Shown: positions 1 to 12,140, counted from the stretch's first letter. The stretch is 64,000 bases of DNA from Typhlomys cinereus (GCA_023101885.1 JALPQD010000004.1:8647421-8711420), one strand, 5' to 3'. A program made the numbers and translations. Notes: generated by a model from the letters alone, not told the origin.

Positions 1-660
1 TTGTTATCAAATTGCATCTATTACCTTTATTGCCTGCAAATCAACAAACTATAAGTATCCTTGTCTCAATTTAGCAAAATATGTGTCTCTGTCTTTTACA
101 GAGACACCAAAAATATCCAGTTCTAGTTGGTATGCTATTGCTAATGAAATATGTAACCTAAAACAAGTTAGAACCTTAGTTTTCTCATTTGTAAAGGAGC
201 ATATGAGCAATACTCCCATTCTAACTTCATATAAGCTCTTATAAAATTATAAGCCATAATGAATGCTCAGCAAAATTGAGGTTGTGTTGGACTCTTAAAT
301 CTCCAACTGGCAGATGTCAGAGAAAAGCTTATCACCAAAAGAAATGATAATTCTGTCACCTTGTTTGTTTCAGTGTCTGACAATGTTAATGAACAGTTAA
401 TACATGAAAGTAATCTCAGAATCCAGGATGTGTGCTATAAAACGTGAAATGTGTAGTACTTTTAAAGGAGCATAATTCAGTCTTATTTGAAAGCAAATTA
501 ATTTGAGATCTAGATTTTACACACATGCATATCCCAAGACTTGCTATCTTGCTTTTTCCAGTGCCTGTCTGGGACAATCATAATACTTCATCCTTTCCCT
601 TGACAGTGAGGGACACAGTTGAAGTCAGACCTGTTATGTCATATTACCCGTAAGCTGTAA
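1..660. other. Unique AT-rich sequence
   Basis: No repeat family, RNA gene or credible exon was recognised. Stop codons are frequent in all frames. Confidence 0.5.
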
Positions 661-710
661 GACTGTGATTAAGTCTTCACCAGAAGTCAGCACTCTTCTT
701 CCTGTTTTAA

Positions 711-774
711 AATATCTCTCTCCCTCTCTCTCTGTCTCTTTCTGTCTCTCTGTCTGTGTCTCTGTGTCTCTCTC

Positions 775-819
<45 letters not shown>

Positions 820-832
820 GTCTCTCTCTCTG
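711..832. repeat. (CT)n simple repeat
   Basis: An interrupted CT/GT-rich tract runs about 120 bp with a pure CT core near 781-817. Open frames across it encode only Ser/Leu or Arg/Glu runs and are not genes. Confidence 0.9.
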
Positions 833-1444
833 TGTGTACATGAATTTGTATTGAGTTATAGCCACATTCCAATGTCTGGCCCCATAGTAAAGGGCAGAAA
901 CACTAACTCTTTCACTAATGGTTACTGTAAGATTCATGATGGCTAGTAATGTACAGAACTCTTTTCTAAGGGAGATTCAAATCTACAAACTCTGACCTTG
1001 GTAACATGGATGCTAGGTGCACAGGAAGAATGAGGCTGGGTTTTCAGGCCTAAGCCTGAGAGGACTCAAAGCTATGCCATACTTAACTTTAAGCCACAGT
1101 GAAGGTGAAAGAGGCACAGTGAAGTCATTAATATCAGCAGTACAATCAACTACGTTTTTACTTCTAATCATTCATAGCTTTCCTAGAGCTAATTTCTATC
1201 TATAAAATATGCTCAGGATGCAAAGTACTATAATTGTTAAAATTCTTTTGAAAATTTTCTTAAAATTTGATGAAACATAACTCAGATTGTCAATTCAGAA
1301 TTGCTAGAGATATTTAAATTAAAATAGTCTGTAGAAATTCTCTATTTGTTTTATTTACTTACTACAGTAATAAGAATAGAGCTAAGATCTACAAGAACTA
1401 CATCCCCTGTCTTGTTTATTTTTAATAATAACCCTTAATAGCTA
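833..1444. other. Unique sequence
   Basis: AT-rich intergenic sequence in which I see no recognisable repeat, RNA or coding feature. Confidence 0.5.
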
Positions 1445-1690
1445 AACTATGTAGCATTACTTTATATTAGGCATTATTGCAAAGGCAGTAAAGATATCAC
1501 TCATCTAAACTATACTTATTCCCTATGAGACAGGTATTTTATCATTCTCATTGAAAATTGAAGAAACCAAGGCAGAGGGAAGTCTAGTTATGGGTCCAAC
1601 ACTACACAGTTTGCCAGAATTAAGAACCTAGCTCTACTTGTCAGGACTCCAGACCCATCATCTTAATAAGCATGCTACAGCTCTGTTGTT
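1445..1690 (-). repeat. MIR SINE relic
   Basis: The plus strand shows the reverse complement of MIR: a tract like the 'fewer reads in the tail' core near 1530-1585, then the gene-internal promoter half around 1600-1690. It is strongly diverged, as expected for an ancient mammal-wide element. Confidence 0.7.
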
Positions 1691-1848
1691 AAGCGCACCT
1701 ATAATATAAAGAATCTCCATGAAGGGGTTGAGAACCATGCAGTGCTGTGTGCTTTTATTTAATATAGGATGGCAGCAGAGGAGTACCTATGGAACAAGAA
1801 AACCTGAAGCCATTGTATAGCCAGACTCCCAGATGTGCATCTCTTTTT

Positions 1849-1966
1849 TATTACAATTTAATTTTCTAGTTTTACAAGCATATTGAGTACTCATCCCTGC
1901 TTCCCTCATCTCCCTCCCTCCCATCACTTTCTCTTCTCTTCAGAGATGCACACTGAAGAGCACCAA
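1849..1966 (-). mobile_element. PPR-family 3' end (5'-truncated)
   Basis: A 118-bp antisense 3' fragment: T-rich start, a terminal motif matching the family end (compare 9042-9060), then a C/T-rich tract that is the polypurine run on the other strand. It is bounded by a 16-bp direct repeat, atgtgcatctcttttt, at 1833-1848 and 1967-1982, so its limits are well fixed. It is a diverged, older copy. Confidence 0.75.
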
Positions 1967-1982
1967 ATGTGCATCTCTTTTT

Positions 1983-3565
1983 ATCATAATCTGGCTACAG
2001 TTCTTGGAGCATGATATACAAGAGTAAAGTAAATTTTTTTAAGGGTAGGATGATTCTGATGTATTTTCCTGAGAAACTGGATTATACTATGTATAAACCT
2101 CATATCAGTGGGAGAAATAAAAGGAAATAAACTGGAATATGCTCACCCTGAATTTTCATCTGCTTTCTTCCTCACTTGCTAAATGAAGGCAATATTGCTT
2201 TCCTCACCAGGAGCCCAAATAAAGCAGTCCTTTCAAATCATAATTTCTTAACACCCAGAGAGGACAGAAACAGCTTCTGTAACAACCAGACAATTTATTT
2301 ATGAAAAGGCTTATTGAAGAGTGTGTCCTTAGCAAAGCAATAAAGTGTAGCTTAGTTCAGAGTAAAGCTTTGATAAGTAATCTCACTGTCCTTTGAAACA
2401 AAAATCAAAGTTTCCTACATTAGTTCTATTGTGGAATTATGTTGCTAGAGTCAAACTCAGAAGCTTAATAAAACCCCTCCCTTGTTGGAGTACTGAGATC
2501 AAGTGTTAATCCATACCAGGGGAGCTTATCTAAGCAACGGAAAAGTCCACTGTCGTCATCATAGACCATGTGGTTTTACAAAATCACTGAAATTTAGCAA
2601 CTTGCACCTTTAGTGTCCAGTGGCTTTCAGGACCTAAGGAATGGCTTAAAGGTTATTCAATCTGGACAGACTGAACAGATCTGGACAATCTGAATTGTAA
2701 AAACTACTGATAAGTCTCACGTGATTAGAACCAGAGCTGTGGAAAAAAACTATTAGATCATTGCTCCTACCTACCAATCCCCCTGCTGGTTCTAGAGAAG
2801 CAACTGGAGCTTTCCTTGCTCTGAGGGTTTCCTCGTGTGCAGAGGAAGAGAGCTTCAACTCCTTGCACCTCAGCCAGGTTGCTGAGGCGACTCAATGGCT
2901 TCTGCCCAAGCAGCTTGCCTGCACATAGCACCCAGCGGAACCTGTTCAAGGCGACCCCTGGACTGGGCGGCACAGTGTGTGCTGACACGGATCTGAAGGA
3001 CTCGTGGTTGTTTGTTTTAGAAATCCTTTTTCCTTTATGGAATGCTGCCGCAAGAGCAATGCTGTAACAACCTCTGAGCAGACGGAAACACTCTAGAGGG
3101 AGAACAGTCTGTTATGTTTAGCGCACTGAGGAGCCCTGCCAATTTAAGTGCAGATGGCCCCTCAGTCACACTGGGACACAGGTGCATGTCCTTGCTTGTC
3201 AGATAACTTGAATTATTTGCATAAACTGTGAGATTGCAAGAGATGCAGAGCTCTAAATGGAAATAGGGTTGGTTATTTGGGGGGGGTCCTTAAGATTTTG
3301 CAAGAGGTTTGAGGGCCCTCAAAGTAAAGATAATCCTACTATCAAAAAGAGGCTTGCAAGCTAGAAAATAAGGGTTCAGGGTGTCTGAAAGGCTTTAAGC
3401 CTCAGAAAATTAGTGAATAACACTGAATTATAAAAGAGACTTTTTCTGCTTCTCCAGACTATGTGGATAGATAATACTAATCCATGGATGCTAGACTTAA
3501 AAATAAATTGCTGACTTTGAGCCCCAAATTACATGGGTTTACAAGCATTCCATTTTAAATCGCTT
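1983..3565. other. Mostly unique sequence, GC-richer in the middle
   Basis: No known repeat was recognised. The part at about 2780-3180 is GC-richer than its surroundings and holds short open frames on both strands (70-76 codons), but none looks like a known protein and no CpG island is obvious. Confidence 0.4.
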
Positions 3566-3569
3566 TTTT

Positions 3570-3625
3570 TTTTCAGTGCTGATGATTGAATCCAGGGCCT
3601 CACACATGCCTGTTCAAATCCTGCA
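3570..3625 (-). repeat. ID SINE fragment (antisense)
   Basis: A T-run is followed by the reverse complement of the tRNA-Ala-derived ID body with its B-box region (gattgaatccagggcctc near 3585). Only the 3' part is kept. Confidence 0.55.
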
Positions 3626-3689
3626 GCAGAAATTCTCAGAAAAAAAGATCTTTGCATTTTATTTTGAACTTATTGACATCATCATCACC

Positions 3690-3722
3690 TCTCTCTCTCT
3701 CTCTATCTCTCTCTGTCTCTCA
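3690..3722. repeat. (CT)n microsatellite
   Basis: Short CT tract with a few interruptions. Confidence 0.8.
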
Positions 3723-3840
3723 GACATATGCATGCACTATCCCTTGTAGATTCAGAATATTTCTTGACTAATAAACATTAATGTCTATTGTAAGTAATAA
3801 AATAGATACATGTGGGAGTCTAGCAAATATAAATAATTCT

Positions 3841-3906
3841 GGTGTGTGTGTGTGTATGTATGTGTGTGTCTGTGTGTGTGTGTGATGGGTGAGTGTGAGT
3901 GTGTGT
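3841..3906. repeat. (GT)n microsatellite
   Basis: Interrupted GT tract. No SINE body is evident next to it, unlike most GT/CA tracts in this window. Confidence 0.85.
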
Positions 3907-3989
3907 TGAGTGCAGGCACATCTAGCCATAGTCCATGTATAGAAATAAAGTACAACTTTCTGGCATGGCTTCTCATGTAAAACCATGTG

Positions 3990-4162
3990 TCTTCACCACT
4001 GCCTCATAAGCCAGGTGGTCTAGCCCACAAGTTTCTGGAGGTTTTTGGTGTCTATTTTCCATTTTTCATAGGCATTCTATTTTTGACTTTTACTTGGAAT
4101 CAGAATTTGGATGGTCAGGATTTTACAGCAAACATTTTACTTATTCAGCCATCTCCTTAGCA
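3990..4162 (-). repeat. B4/B2-like SINE relic (antisense)
   Basis: The end near 4085-4160 resembles the reverse complement of a tRNA-derived SINE head, closing in a variant of the 'gagccatctc' block. Strong divergence makes the family assignment uncertain. Confidence 0.4.
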
Positions 4163-4260
4163 CAGAAATAATAAATTTTGAAGCTGGAATGACAAAAATT
4201 TGCAAAGGATTTATATCAATTATTTGTGAATGAGGGAAAGAATAACTGTTTTCTTCATGT

Positions 4261-4325
4261 CGTGTGTGTGTGTATGTGTGTGTGTGTGTGTGTGTATGTG
4301 TGTGTGTGTGTGTGTTTGTGTGTGC
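4261..4325. repeat. (GT)n microsatellite
   Basis: Interrupted GT tract that abuts an antisense IDL SINE and is probably that element's 3' CA tract. Confidence 0.85.
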
Positions 4326-4735
4326 ATGTGTCACTTGAGTGTGTGTGCCTATAGAGGCCTAACGGTGACATCAGGAATTATCCTGGATTGCTCTATCCCC
4401 TGATTGCTTTGCTCTGGGGTTTCCCCAATCTTTGGTTTTCCAGGGCCCAAAATATCCACTGCTGCCTTATCCACCAGTTTTTTTTTTCCCCTTTAGGAGC
4501 AAGTTTAGTGTATTGTATTGTATTGAGATGATACATCAGTACTCTCTGAGCTACAGAGGGTAAAAGGAAATCCTCTCAATTACAAACTGACAAAGGTAAA
4601 AGGTAAAACATTTTCACAACAACATGAACCACATACTCGGAATCCACCCCACATTTTTATGTAAATCTGGGGATCTAAACTCAGGTACTTTTGCTTTCAA
4701 GGCAAAGAGTTAACCCTGAGACATCTTTCTAGTCC
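4326..4735 (-). mobile_element. Old IDL-type SINE, antisense, interrupted
   Basis: The right-arm sequence lies at 4345-4475 and the tRNA-Ala-like left arm at about 4650-4732. The two parts are separated by roughly 165 bp (4476-4640) that are not part of other IDL copies, so the element seems split by an insertion that I could not classify. Confidence 0.65.
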
Positions 4736-4739
4736 TGTC

Positions 4740-5090
4740 CTTTGTTAATACACAATTTTCTGTAAAAAGAAAAATTGATTTTGCATTAAATATGAAGAGA
4801 AAGAGGAGGAGAAAAAAGGGAAGAAATGCATCCAACCCTACATCAGTGCCTTCCTAGCTAATTAATTGTTCATATTCGTTTGCTTTAGCCCTACTTATTC
4901 AGGTCAATCTACTACATACCTTATGTCTTGAAGGTTACATAGCTAGGGACCAGGGATGACCATGTAGACTATAGTTCCAGTCTTGTACACTAATGAGAAC
5001 CATAAACAACAAATGGCTAGTGTCCATATTATTAGTGAGATGTGACCTCTAATGGCAACCAGAGTATAGCTTTAAGTAAGACTCCTGGGT
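4740..5090. other. Unique sequence
   Basis: AT-rich sequence with no recognisable feature. Confidence 0.5.
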
Positions 5091-5355
5091 CAGGAATGGT
5101 AGTTCATGATTTCAGTCTCCTCAAAGAGACACAGTTAGAATTCTAGAACAGGTAAGAAGTGAAAAGAAACATTCAAAGACATCAAAGACCATCTTGCAAG
5201 ATTTGGGGTAGGTTTGTTTGTAAATAAAGATCTCTATATTGTTTTCATAACATTTTTCATTTTTTAACTCAGGATTACCACAAATTTATTATCCTCATGA
5301 TTCAGTCTCCTGATGATTGGAATTATAGGTCTACAACCATCAGATCCAGTCTGCT
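5090..5355. repeat. B1-like fragments
   Basis: A weak sense B1-like start lies near 5092-5170 and a weak antisense B1-like stretch near 5265-5350. Both are too diverged for firm boundaries. Confidence 0.35.
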
Positions 5356-6970
5356 ATTTTTTTTTCTGTCCATGGGCCATGAGTTCAGAATGAAGTTTCG
5401 TGTTCACAAGTCTCATTTCCCTGGCTCCAAATAAAAAAGGCTCATTTAATGCCTCTGGGAAGAGGAGAAAAAAGCTGTATGTACAGGCATGTTCTATATA
5501 AATTTAAATAACAGGATATAAGAAGAGTGGGGAAAGTGTAGGATTATTTCAGTGGTATCCAGACATTAAAGGAAGCCAATTTGCAATTAGGTGATTAACA
5601 AAAACCAGTGGCAACAAGCAATGTGTTCTTATTCCAAACATCTTTGCTACAAATTACTGTTAAAGTGCTCTCTCTAGCTTCTCCCTTTGTCTTTCGACTG
5701 CACGGTGATGAGTTAAGGCAATTGCACAGCAAATGCAGAATGCTGCATGTTATTTCATGCAGCAAGCCATTTAGGAACTATGCCAGGCACCACACAGGAA
5801 ACCCTTTCAGTTACGACACAGAATGGCTTGCATGGCCCAGTCTCGCATTCTCTCTGTTTAACTTTGACCTATTGGTTCCCTTCCTGAAGCTTCCAGTTCC
5901 CTCAGGTTGTGCTCTGCCATCTGCACAGGGTCCCAGTGCATCTCATCCAGTGTCCTGCTGCCTGTGTCACCTATGTCCTCTCTAGTTTCTTCTACGCAGA
6001 GAGCAAAGGGCTCGACTGTACTTGTTCCTTAGATCCAACTGGCTCCGATTCTGTGAGAAAGTAAGCATATAATTGTTGATGTCTCAGTCCACATTTAGGA
6101 GCAAATTAAATAGAGTTTCTTAAGCTAATTTAAGTAAATGTATGCATACATTCACATATTCACTATAAGTGGTGAGCAGTCTGGTATTTTTCCTTCTCAG
6201 CATTCTTTCTAATTTTTCCTCATTAGAGAACGGTGATTCACTTGGTTTATATGTGGCAAAGAAGAATATAGCCACTGTGGGCTTTCTTGTATCACTTTAT
6301 TTCAGTATCCTGTTTACATGTTCTCTGTCGATATTCCTCATCTTATGTACCCTCTGCCTCCTACCTTAGTGTATGTCAGAGTTGTTGCTTCTTTTCATTA
6401 TGGTTTATTTTGCATAGCATATTTAGTATCATGGTGATGGTGATGGCTCAGAGTTTGACTTCCAAATACATGTAACTACTGCTTGTAATTTGTTATGTAA
6501 TAAATATTGGAAACGTATGGAAGATAGACTCCTTTCCCATGTCCACTGAAAATACTTGCTCTGTACTGATTCCCTCCCCTCTCCGGCTCCTTATTTTTTG
6601 ATCATCTGAGAATGACTGGCTTCCAGGCTGAGTGCTACTGTGAAAGAGAAACCAGACCCCATTGTACCAAAATAGATCACCCTGTCCTGCTACAGCTCCT
6701 CAAAGCCTGATACTTAACTCTTTCATGACCATGGATAAGTGGGCTACCTCTGTGAGATCTGAAAGTGACCACGATTGTTTGTGTTTCCTACTGTCATCCT
6801 ACTTGACAGGATGCGAAGTACAATCAGTGATAGAAAGTAAAAGTGAAACCTGTAGGACACTATGAGAAAAAAAAAAAGTCTGTTTCATCTGAAAGTTTCG
6901 TCCTAAAAGTTTGTCAGAAAAGCTATTTCACCCTGGAAAGAAATATTGATGTGATTTTCTACACTGTTTG
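5356..6970. other. Unique sequence; no supported gene
   Basis: No repeat was recognised. A 125-codon plus-strand open frame (5608-5985) is the longest non-repetitive one nearby. It has no recognisable domain, and its start context and downstream sequence give no sign of a gene. A donor-like aaagtaagc occurs near 6058 with no other gene evidence. Confidence 0.4.
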
Positions 6971-6977
6971 TTGGGAC

Positions 6978-7068
6978 TTTTTTTAAAGACAGGATCTTAC
7001 ACTTCCTATGTAACTCAGGCTAACCTTAAATTCCTCATCTTCCTGAGTGCTGGGATCTTCGAGGCCTG
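6978..7068 (-). repeat. B1 SINE (antisense, partial)
   Basis: Reverse complement of the B1 body: T-run, gacaggatcttac-type block, and a gagtgctgggatc end near 7045. It abuts an antisense IDL SINE. Confidence 0.75.
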
Positions 7069-7079
7069 GTTTTCATCCA

Positions 7080-7248
7080 TAGTTGTGGTCGTTGGTGGTG
7101 GTAGTGGTGTGTGTGCTTTCCAAGTCCAAAAGCATAGGCCACTGCCACGTCTGCACAGCATTTTTATATGGGATCTGGGGATCTGAACTCAGGTCCCTTT
7201 GCTTGTGTGGCAAAGGCTTAATCCCTGAGCCATCTCACCAGTCCTCAT
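7080..7248 (-). mobile_element. IDL-type SINE (antisense, internally deleted)
   Basis: The tRNA-Ala-like left arm is clear at 7165-7248 (reverse complement of the 'ctggtgagatggctcaggg' head). Much of the right arm is missing. Confidence 0.75.
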
Positions 7249-7249
7249 C

Positions 7250-7699
7250 CTCATTTTTTTTTAACCAGGGATGATTGGCATTGATATTGACAACAATAAC
7301 CTCTCTGTTGACAGAGATATTCCAACATGCCACCTTGTTCCCCCTCACCTTCAGGGCCAAATTCCCTAAAAGAACTCAGGTTATTTTCAGACCTTTCTCT
7401 ATTGTCAATGTCCTGCTCCAAAACTCGTGAACCCAAACATAGACAGTCTTTGACTCCTGCCATTTCACCTCACACACATTATTGTGTAGGAGCATATTGT
7501 ATCTCCAAGACCATAGAAATGGGAGAATTATATTCAATTTTGTAAAGATCATGTGGAAATTGTATGTTTACCCATGAAACTATAAGGATTTTTTTTGTCT
7601 TGGCTGAAATTATTTTACATCAGTATGGTAACATACTCGTTGTTTTAGGATTACTAAAACACTCCATGGCTGCTTACTCCGCCTCCCCTGAACCTTCTG
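7250..7699. other. Unique sequence
   Basis: Nothing recognisable. An open frame that begins at 7564 runs on into an antisense ID fragment and is not a gene. Confidence 0.5.
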
Positions 7700-7776
7700 T
7701 GGTGCTGGGGACGAGCCAAGATCTTGTCTTGGGTATACTAAGAAGCATAGTCCCACTGTGCCTTACCGCCAGTCTT
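7700..7776 (-). repeat. ID SINE (antisense)
   Basis: Reverse complement of an ID element: a 'ggtgctgggga' start followed by the diverged B-box and A-box halves. This explains the middle of the 149-codon open frame at 7564-8013. Confidence 0.55.
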
Positions 7777-8399
7777 CCACTGTTTTGCATGGCATCAGAG
7801 GACTACCTGACACATACTTGTCACGTAATTGACCATGGGTGTGGGCATAGTAAGAAAGCTGCTAATGAAAGCAGTAGCAAGTATCTGCTTCTTCTCTCAT
7901 TTGATGTTTATTCTCACCATAACCATCACAATATAGTTTTCAAACCCTTGATGGTAATTGCTAATAGTTGCTATCAGTATTTGCATCAATATGGAAGAAA
8001 TAATGATACCTGATGTTTATCTTTATTTAGTTAAGTCTTTGATTCATAAATCAAATCTTTTGAGTTGTAGAATCCCCATTGGTGGAAAGATGGGGCATCA
8101 TCGTTCTAGTCTGGCAACAATATAATTCTCATCACTGTAACTTTTATTTCATTCATACTGAAAACACCTTCTATTTCTTCCTTTTTTTTACTTGGGCTTC
8201 TGGTGGACTGGCATTTTTTCCCTTCTATCTACCTCTCTTATATACCCAGTCAACCATCCTGTTCAAAATTTTCAGTACATCTGTATTGACATCTCGAATA
8301 CAAAATTCCTTTCCACAGTATTAAGCCTTCTATAATACATCTGCAACCTGTTTGCTCAGCTTTAATTCCCAAGACTGCCTGTGTCAGTCAGTGAGTGCT
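7777..8399. other. Unique sequence
   Basis: No repeat, RNA or coding feature was recognised. Confidence 0.5.
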
Positions 8400-8535
8400 A
8401 CCTCCTATTAGTAATCATGGCAGCTAGATATAAGGCCCCTGACTCCATGGGCACCATTCTTATCTCTGCTACTTCTTAGTTCTGTTATTGTAAGTGAGTT
8501 CTTTAGACTCTGAAATTTCATCTCAGTTGCAAAGA
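8400..8535 (+). repeat. Possible MIR relic
   Basis: The order tctctgctacttcttag, then gagttctttagactctg, then catctcagttgc resembles the MIR core and its tail. Weak, by-eye assignment. Confidence 0.4.
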
Positions 8536-8821
8536 TGAAATAACCCAAAAGTTAGCTGTTATGTTTTTCACTTCCTTGTCTTTGTTTATTCTCTTTCTTT
8601 CTTTTAATGTGTACTCTCCATCCCTCTTCAGACATTCAAAGAACAGTGGTTTGCAAATATTGCTTCGGAAATATATACATCGAAACCACTTGGGAATTTG
8701 GTGAAAAATATAGGTTTCCATCCCAGAGTAATTGAACAAAAAAATGTACTGAGTAACACTAGCAATCTATAATTTAACAAGTCTTCAATTATTCTTTTCC
8801 ATTTTATGTGTGTATGTTCCA

Positions 8822-8962
8822 AACACCATCACACTTGGATGTAAGCCAGGCTTGTTTCCAGCTTGCAATCTAGCTTAGACTGGCCTTGAACTCTTGGTGG
8901 TATTCCTGCCTTAACTTCGCATGTGCTAGGATTACAAGGATGCAGCACCTGCCCCTATCTTC
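8822..8962 (-). repeat. B1 SINE (antisense)
   Basis: Reverse complement of B1: an actggccttgaactc block near 8880 and a gtgctaggattac block near 8922. Confidence 0.75.
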
Positions 8963-9000
8963 TAGGTAATTCTGATATAAACTGAACAAACTCTAAACTT

Positions 9001-9522
9001 TTTTTTATATAATACATTTTTTATTATTATTTCAGCTCATACAAACTTAATAGGTACACCAGTTCCCTCCCTCCCTCCTCCTCCCCCCTGAACCCCCTGC
9101 TCCCCCTCCCCTCACCCCTCCCACCCCATCCCCCCGTGCCTCCCGCCCGGGTTCCCAGAGTCCTTTCTTGTGCATGCCTGACTCTCCTCTGGGCCCTCCT
9201 CTCCGATGACGTACAAGGACCCAGTGGCATTTCCCTGAACCCCTTCCTGTGTTCCCCTTAAGCATAGGAACACTATTGTGGCTGTCAATCCCTTGCCTCC
9301 AAGGATCCTGGTGCCTTTAGCAGATGCTAGACTTTGTGAGGTCAATAGTGTATTGGACATTGCGCCGGGCATACAATGTCCAATTATGATTGCTTCGGCC
9401 CTAACTCGTGTGGAGTATCTTGCAAATCATTGCTCCTCCCATCCTTTTGCTCTTACACTCTTACCGCCCCCTCTTCCTCAAATGTCCCTGAGCTTCAGGA
9501 TGGGGAGAGATTAGTCTGGCCT
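9001..9522 (-). mobile_element. PPR-family retroposon, 522 bp
   Basis: Antisense copy starting with the T-rich tail, then the family terminal motif, a C-rich (polypurine on the element strand) tract at 9058-9140, and ~380 bp of body. It is flanked by a 15-bp direct repeat, acaaactctaaactt, at 8986-9000 and 9523-9537. The 5' end is truncated relative to the copies at 25625 and 36221. Open frames in it are shared with other copies as repeat sequence, not as genes. Confidence 0.85.
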
Positions 9523-9537
9523 ACAAACTCTAAACTT

Positions 9538-10025
9538 AAAATGAGTATTTCTCTCAAAACACCTAATTTTCTCCCCCATTGATCCCTTTCTAATATTTTC
9601 TACCACCCCTTGGGATTTATCTTCTCTGCTTTGCTCTGACTATATTTGTATATTCCTTTTATTTCCTCTCTTACTCTTGCTAAATTGTTAGAATTTTGTA
9701 AAAAGGAACTTTCCACACTAATCTTTAAAAAGGAAGCAAGGCTTAACTAATTTTCTTGAAACATTTGTTTGCTGTCATTTCATCCAAAGGAGGGGGTTGT
9801 GGTTCTCAAGGTATTAGAGAGTAAATAAATACTAGATATATAAATCTTTCTTTGTAATATTTCCTAAAAAAAAACTTGTACTTCAAGAGTGCTTGCGTTT
9901 GCACATGTGTGTCCACATGTATGTAGGTACACTTGAACATGCACATGTATATGTGACTGTGCATGTCTGTGTGGAGACTGCAAGTCAACTTTAGTTGTCT
10001 TTCTTCAGAAATCATGCATCATGTT
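9538..10025. other. Unique sequence
   Basis: AT-rich; one short interrupted GT/AT-rich stretch (9895-9970); nothing else was recognised. Confidence 0.5.
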
Positions 10026-10027
10026 TT

Positions 10028-10240
10028 CTTAAGACAGGTTCTTTCACTGGCCTAGGCCTTGACAGGTAGACTAGGCTGGCCAGACAGCTTCAGGAATCTT
10101 CCTGTTTCCCCTTCTCCAGCTCTGGGATTATAGCACACACCTCCGTGCCTGGCTTTTTTTATTGTAGCATCCAGAGAAGGAACTCAATACTTCATACTTA
10201 TGTAACAATCTCTTTACTTGACTGAGTTATATACCTAAGC
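10028..10240 (-). repeat. B4-like SINE (antisense)
   Basis: An antisense B1-like half (10028-10160, with a ctctgggattatagc end) is followed directly by an antisense ID-like half (10160-10240). This is the ID+B1 fusion order of B4. Confidence 0.6.
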
Positions 10241-10445
10241 CTTTTTTTTTTTTTTTTGAGACAGTATCTTTCCATATAACCCAGACTGACCATGAGCTTG
10301 TGGCTCTCCTACCTCTCTCTGTCTCTTCTTGATCATAAGATTGTAGGTATATGATATCAGCACACTTGGCTTTTAAATTCTTTTTATATCCACTCTACCT
10401 CAGCTTCCCAAGTACTAGAATGGCAGGCATGAGCCTCCTTGTCGA
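10241..10445 (-). repeat. B1 SINE(s) (antisense)
   Basis: A T-run and gagacagtatctttcc begin an antisense B1. A second B1-like end with cttcccaagtactagaatgg lies near 10405, so two fragments may be joined here. Confidence 0.6.
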
Positions 10446-10494
10446 GTACAAATTCTCAATTGGGAGCAGCACTTCAACAAAAATAAAGGGTCTT

Positions 10495-10692
10495 ACACAT
10501 TCTCACAAAAGGATGCTCTAGGGAATGGGAGGGCAGGAAGGGGGAGACACTGGGAAAAGGGGAGGATGGGGGTGAAAGGAAGGAGAAAAGCGGGGGAGGG
10601 TGCAAGGGGGACTGGGGAGGGGTGAAGGGATGGAGGGGACGGGGTACCTATTAAGCTTGTATGATTGGGGAAAAATAAATAAATATTAAAAA
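10495..10692 (+). mobile_element. PPR-family 3' end (sense)
   Basis: Starts in the block shared with the copy near 40925, then a G-rich polypurine tract (10520-10640), the terminal motif acctattaagcttgtatga, and an A-rich tail. The target-site duplication is not clean (possible ttaca match at both sides). Confidence 0.75.
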
Positions 10693-10699
10693 AGAAAGT

Positions 10700-12018
10700 C
10701 AAGGCTTACAATCAAGTCTTTTTTCCTCTCTCTCATCTTGTATTGTAATCCATTTTAACATAATTTCCTGAATATGAAGGATAAAGAAGACTATATCAAG
10801 AATTAAAGCAAAATGAAAGTATAAGAGTCTATAAAAGTATCTTCTGACTTACTTGCTTTCAAAAGGTGTGAATGGTGGTGTTCATTTTTTTTTCTCATTT
10901 TACTTAAGTAATTTTGAATTCAGAAATTAAAAAAAAAATTGGTCCATTAAGTTGCAAATCTGGTTAAAACAACTCCTACTCTCTATTTTTTCTGACTGCA
11001 AGAAATGACATGATCAAAAGCAAAAAGAAGTTTTTGAAGTATCCATTACTAATTGGTTCTTTTAGAAAAAAGGCAAAAGAAACTACTTGTGGCTCTCTAA
11101 ACTTTTTCAAATCATTTATACACTTTATATTTTATATATATGCATATATAACAAGATTATGAACAAAAATTCTTTCATGAAATGGATGCTTCCTATTGGC
11201 CAACCGATAGTTGAATTGTGGTTGAACACTTACTCTGAAACTTATTCTATGTAGGAAAGAGGTCCATTGTCACTGGATTTCTTTGGATGTAGTGGTTAGC
11301 TGTATCAATTACTGATTTGGAGATAACCTTAACTCCTCCACAACATTAATAATTGATATGCAGCAGGAATCCATAGATAATCAACAGCCATGCTAATACC
11401 ACACCGGGTTCTAACCATATCTATAGAAGATATTGGTTCCCTCCTTCCCCTTTTTGGCAGAGATTGATGCTCTACTGTTCTTATCAGATAAGTCACTGGC
11501 CTATAAAGCAAAACACAGTTCAAGTGTTTAACGGATTTCTGGTTTTTAAGGATTCCTGAAGTCCTGGCATCTATTTCTTTTCTTTACTGAAGGAAAGAAA
11601 GTCATGTTAATGACAATGCTAAAAAGATAATTTGCCTAGAAGATGAAGTGAAAGGACTGCAGCATCCAAAACATATTTTCCCCCCACTGCTGAAGATTTT
11701 AGATTTTAAGATTACTTCCAGAAGGATCTGGAGGAGTTCTTGGAGAAATTCTAAAAGACATCTAAAATGTTTTAGGAAAACTCAACTTGCTGTGGCTAAA
11801 ATTATAGAACAAGATGATAGCACAGATACTCAGCACATGAGTCATTGAATGAATAATCAGAACACAGAGGTGTGCTATCTGCTGGTAAAAGGCAAACAAA
11901 AATATAGGTAGACTCTAAGAGGAGGAGGATAAGGAGAAAGTCATAAAATAAAACATATTTTCCTTTTGAAAAAAGATTGTAGGTAAAATACAGGTGTGAT
12001 TGCTGAAATCAAAGAAAT
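10700..12018. other. Unique sequence
   Basis: About 1.3 kb of AT-rich sequence without a recognised repeat, RNA or coding feature. Confidence 0.5.
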
Positions 12019-12019
12019 A

Positions 12020-12140
12020 TAGCTAAACATGGTGGTGCCCAACTGTAATATCAACACTTGTGAAGTAGAGGCATGAGGACCACAAAGTCAAGACCGCCTT
12101 GGGCCATATACTGAAGCTCTATCAAAAAAAAAAAAAAACC
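12020..12140 (+). repeat. B1 SINE (sense) with poly(A)
   Basis: Starts with catggtggtgcccaactgtaa, continues with a diverged B1 body and ends in a 15-A run at 12125-12139. Confidence 0.75.

Noticed and set aside
5608..5985. 125-codon plus-strand open frame with a donor-like site downstream
   Set aside because: No known domain, no acceptor/donor pairing and no promoter; at this AT content such frames occur by chance.
7564..8013. 149-codon plus-strand open frame
   Set aside because: Part of it is an antisense ID SINE and there is no recognisable domain, splice signal or conserved start context.
9027..9514. Several overlapping open frames on both strands, repeated at 25661-26142 and 36268-36605
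   Set aside because: The same peptides recur because the sequence is the dispersed PPR retroposon family, not a gene family.
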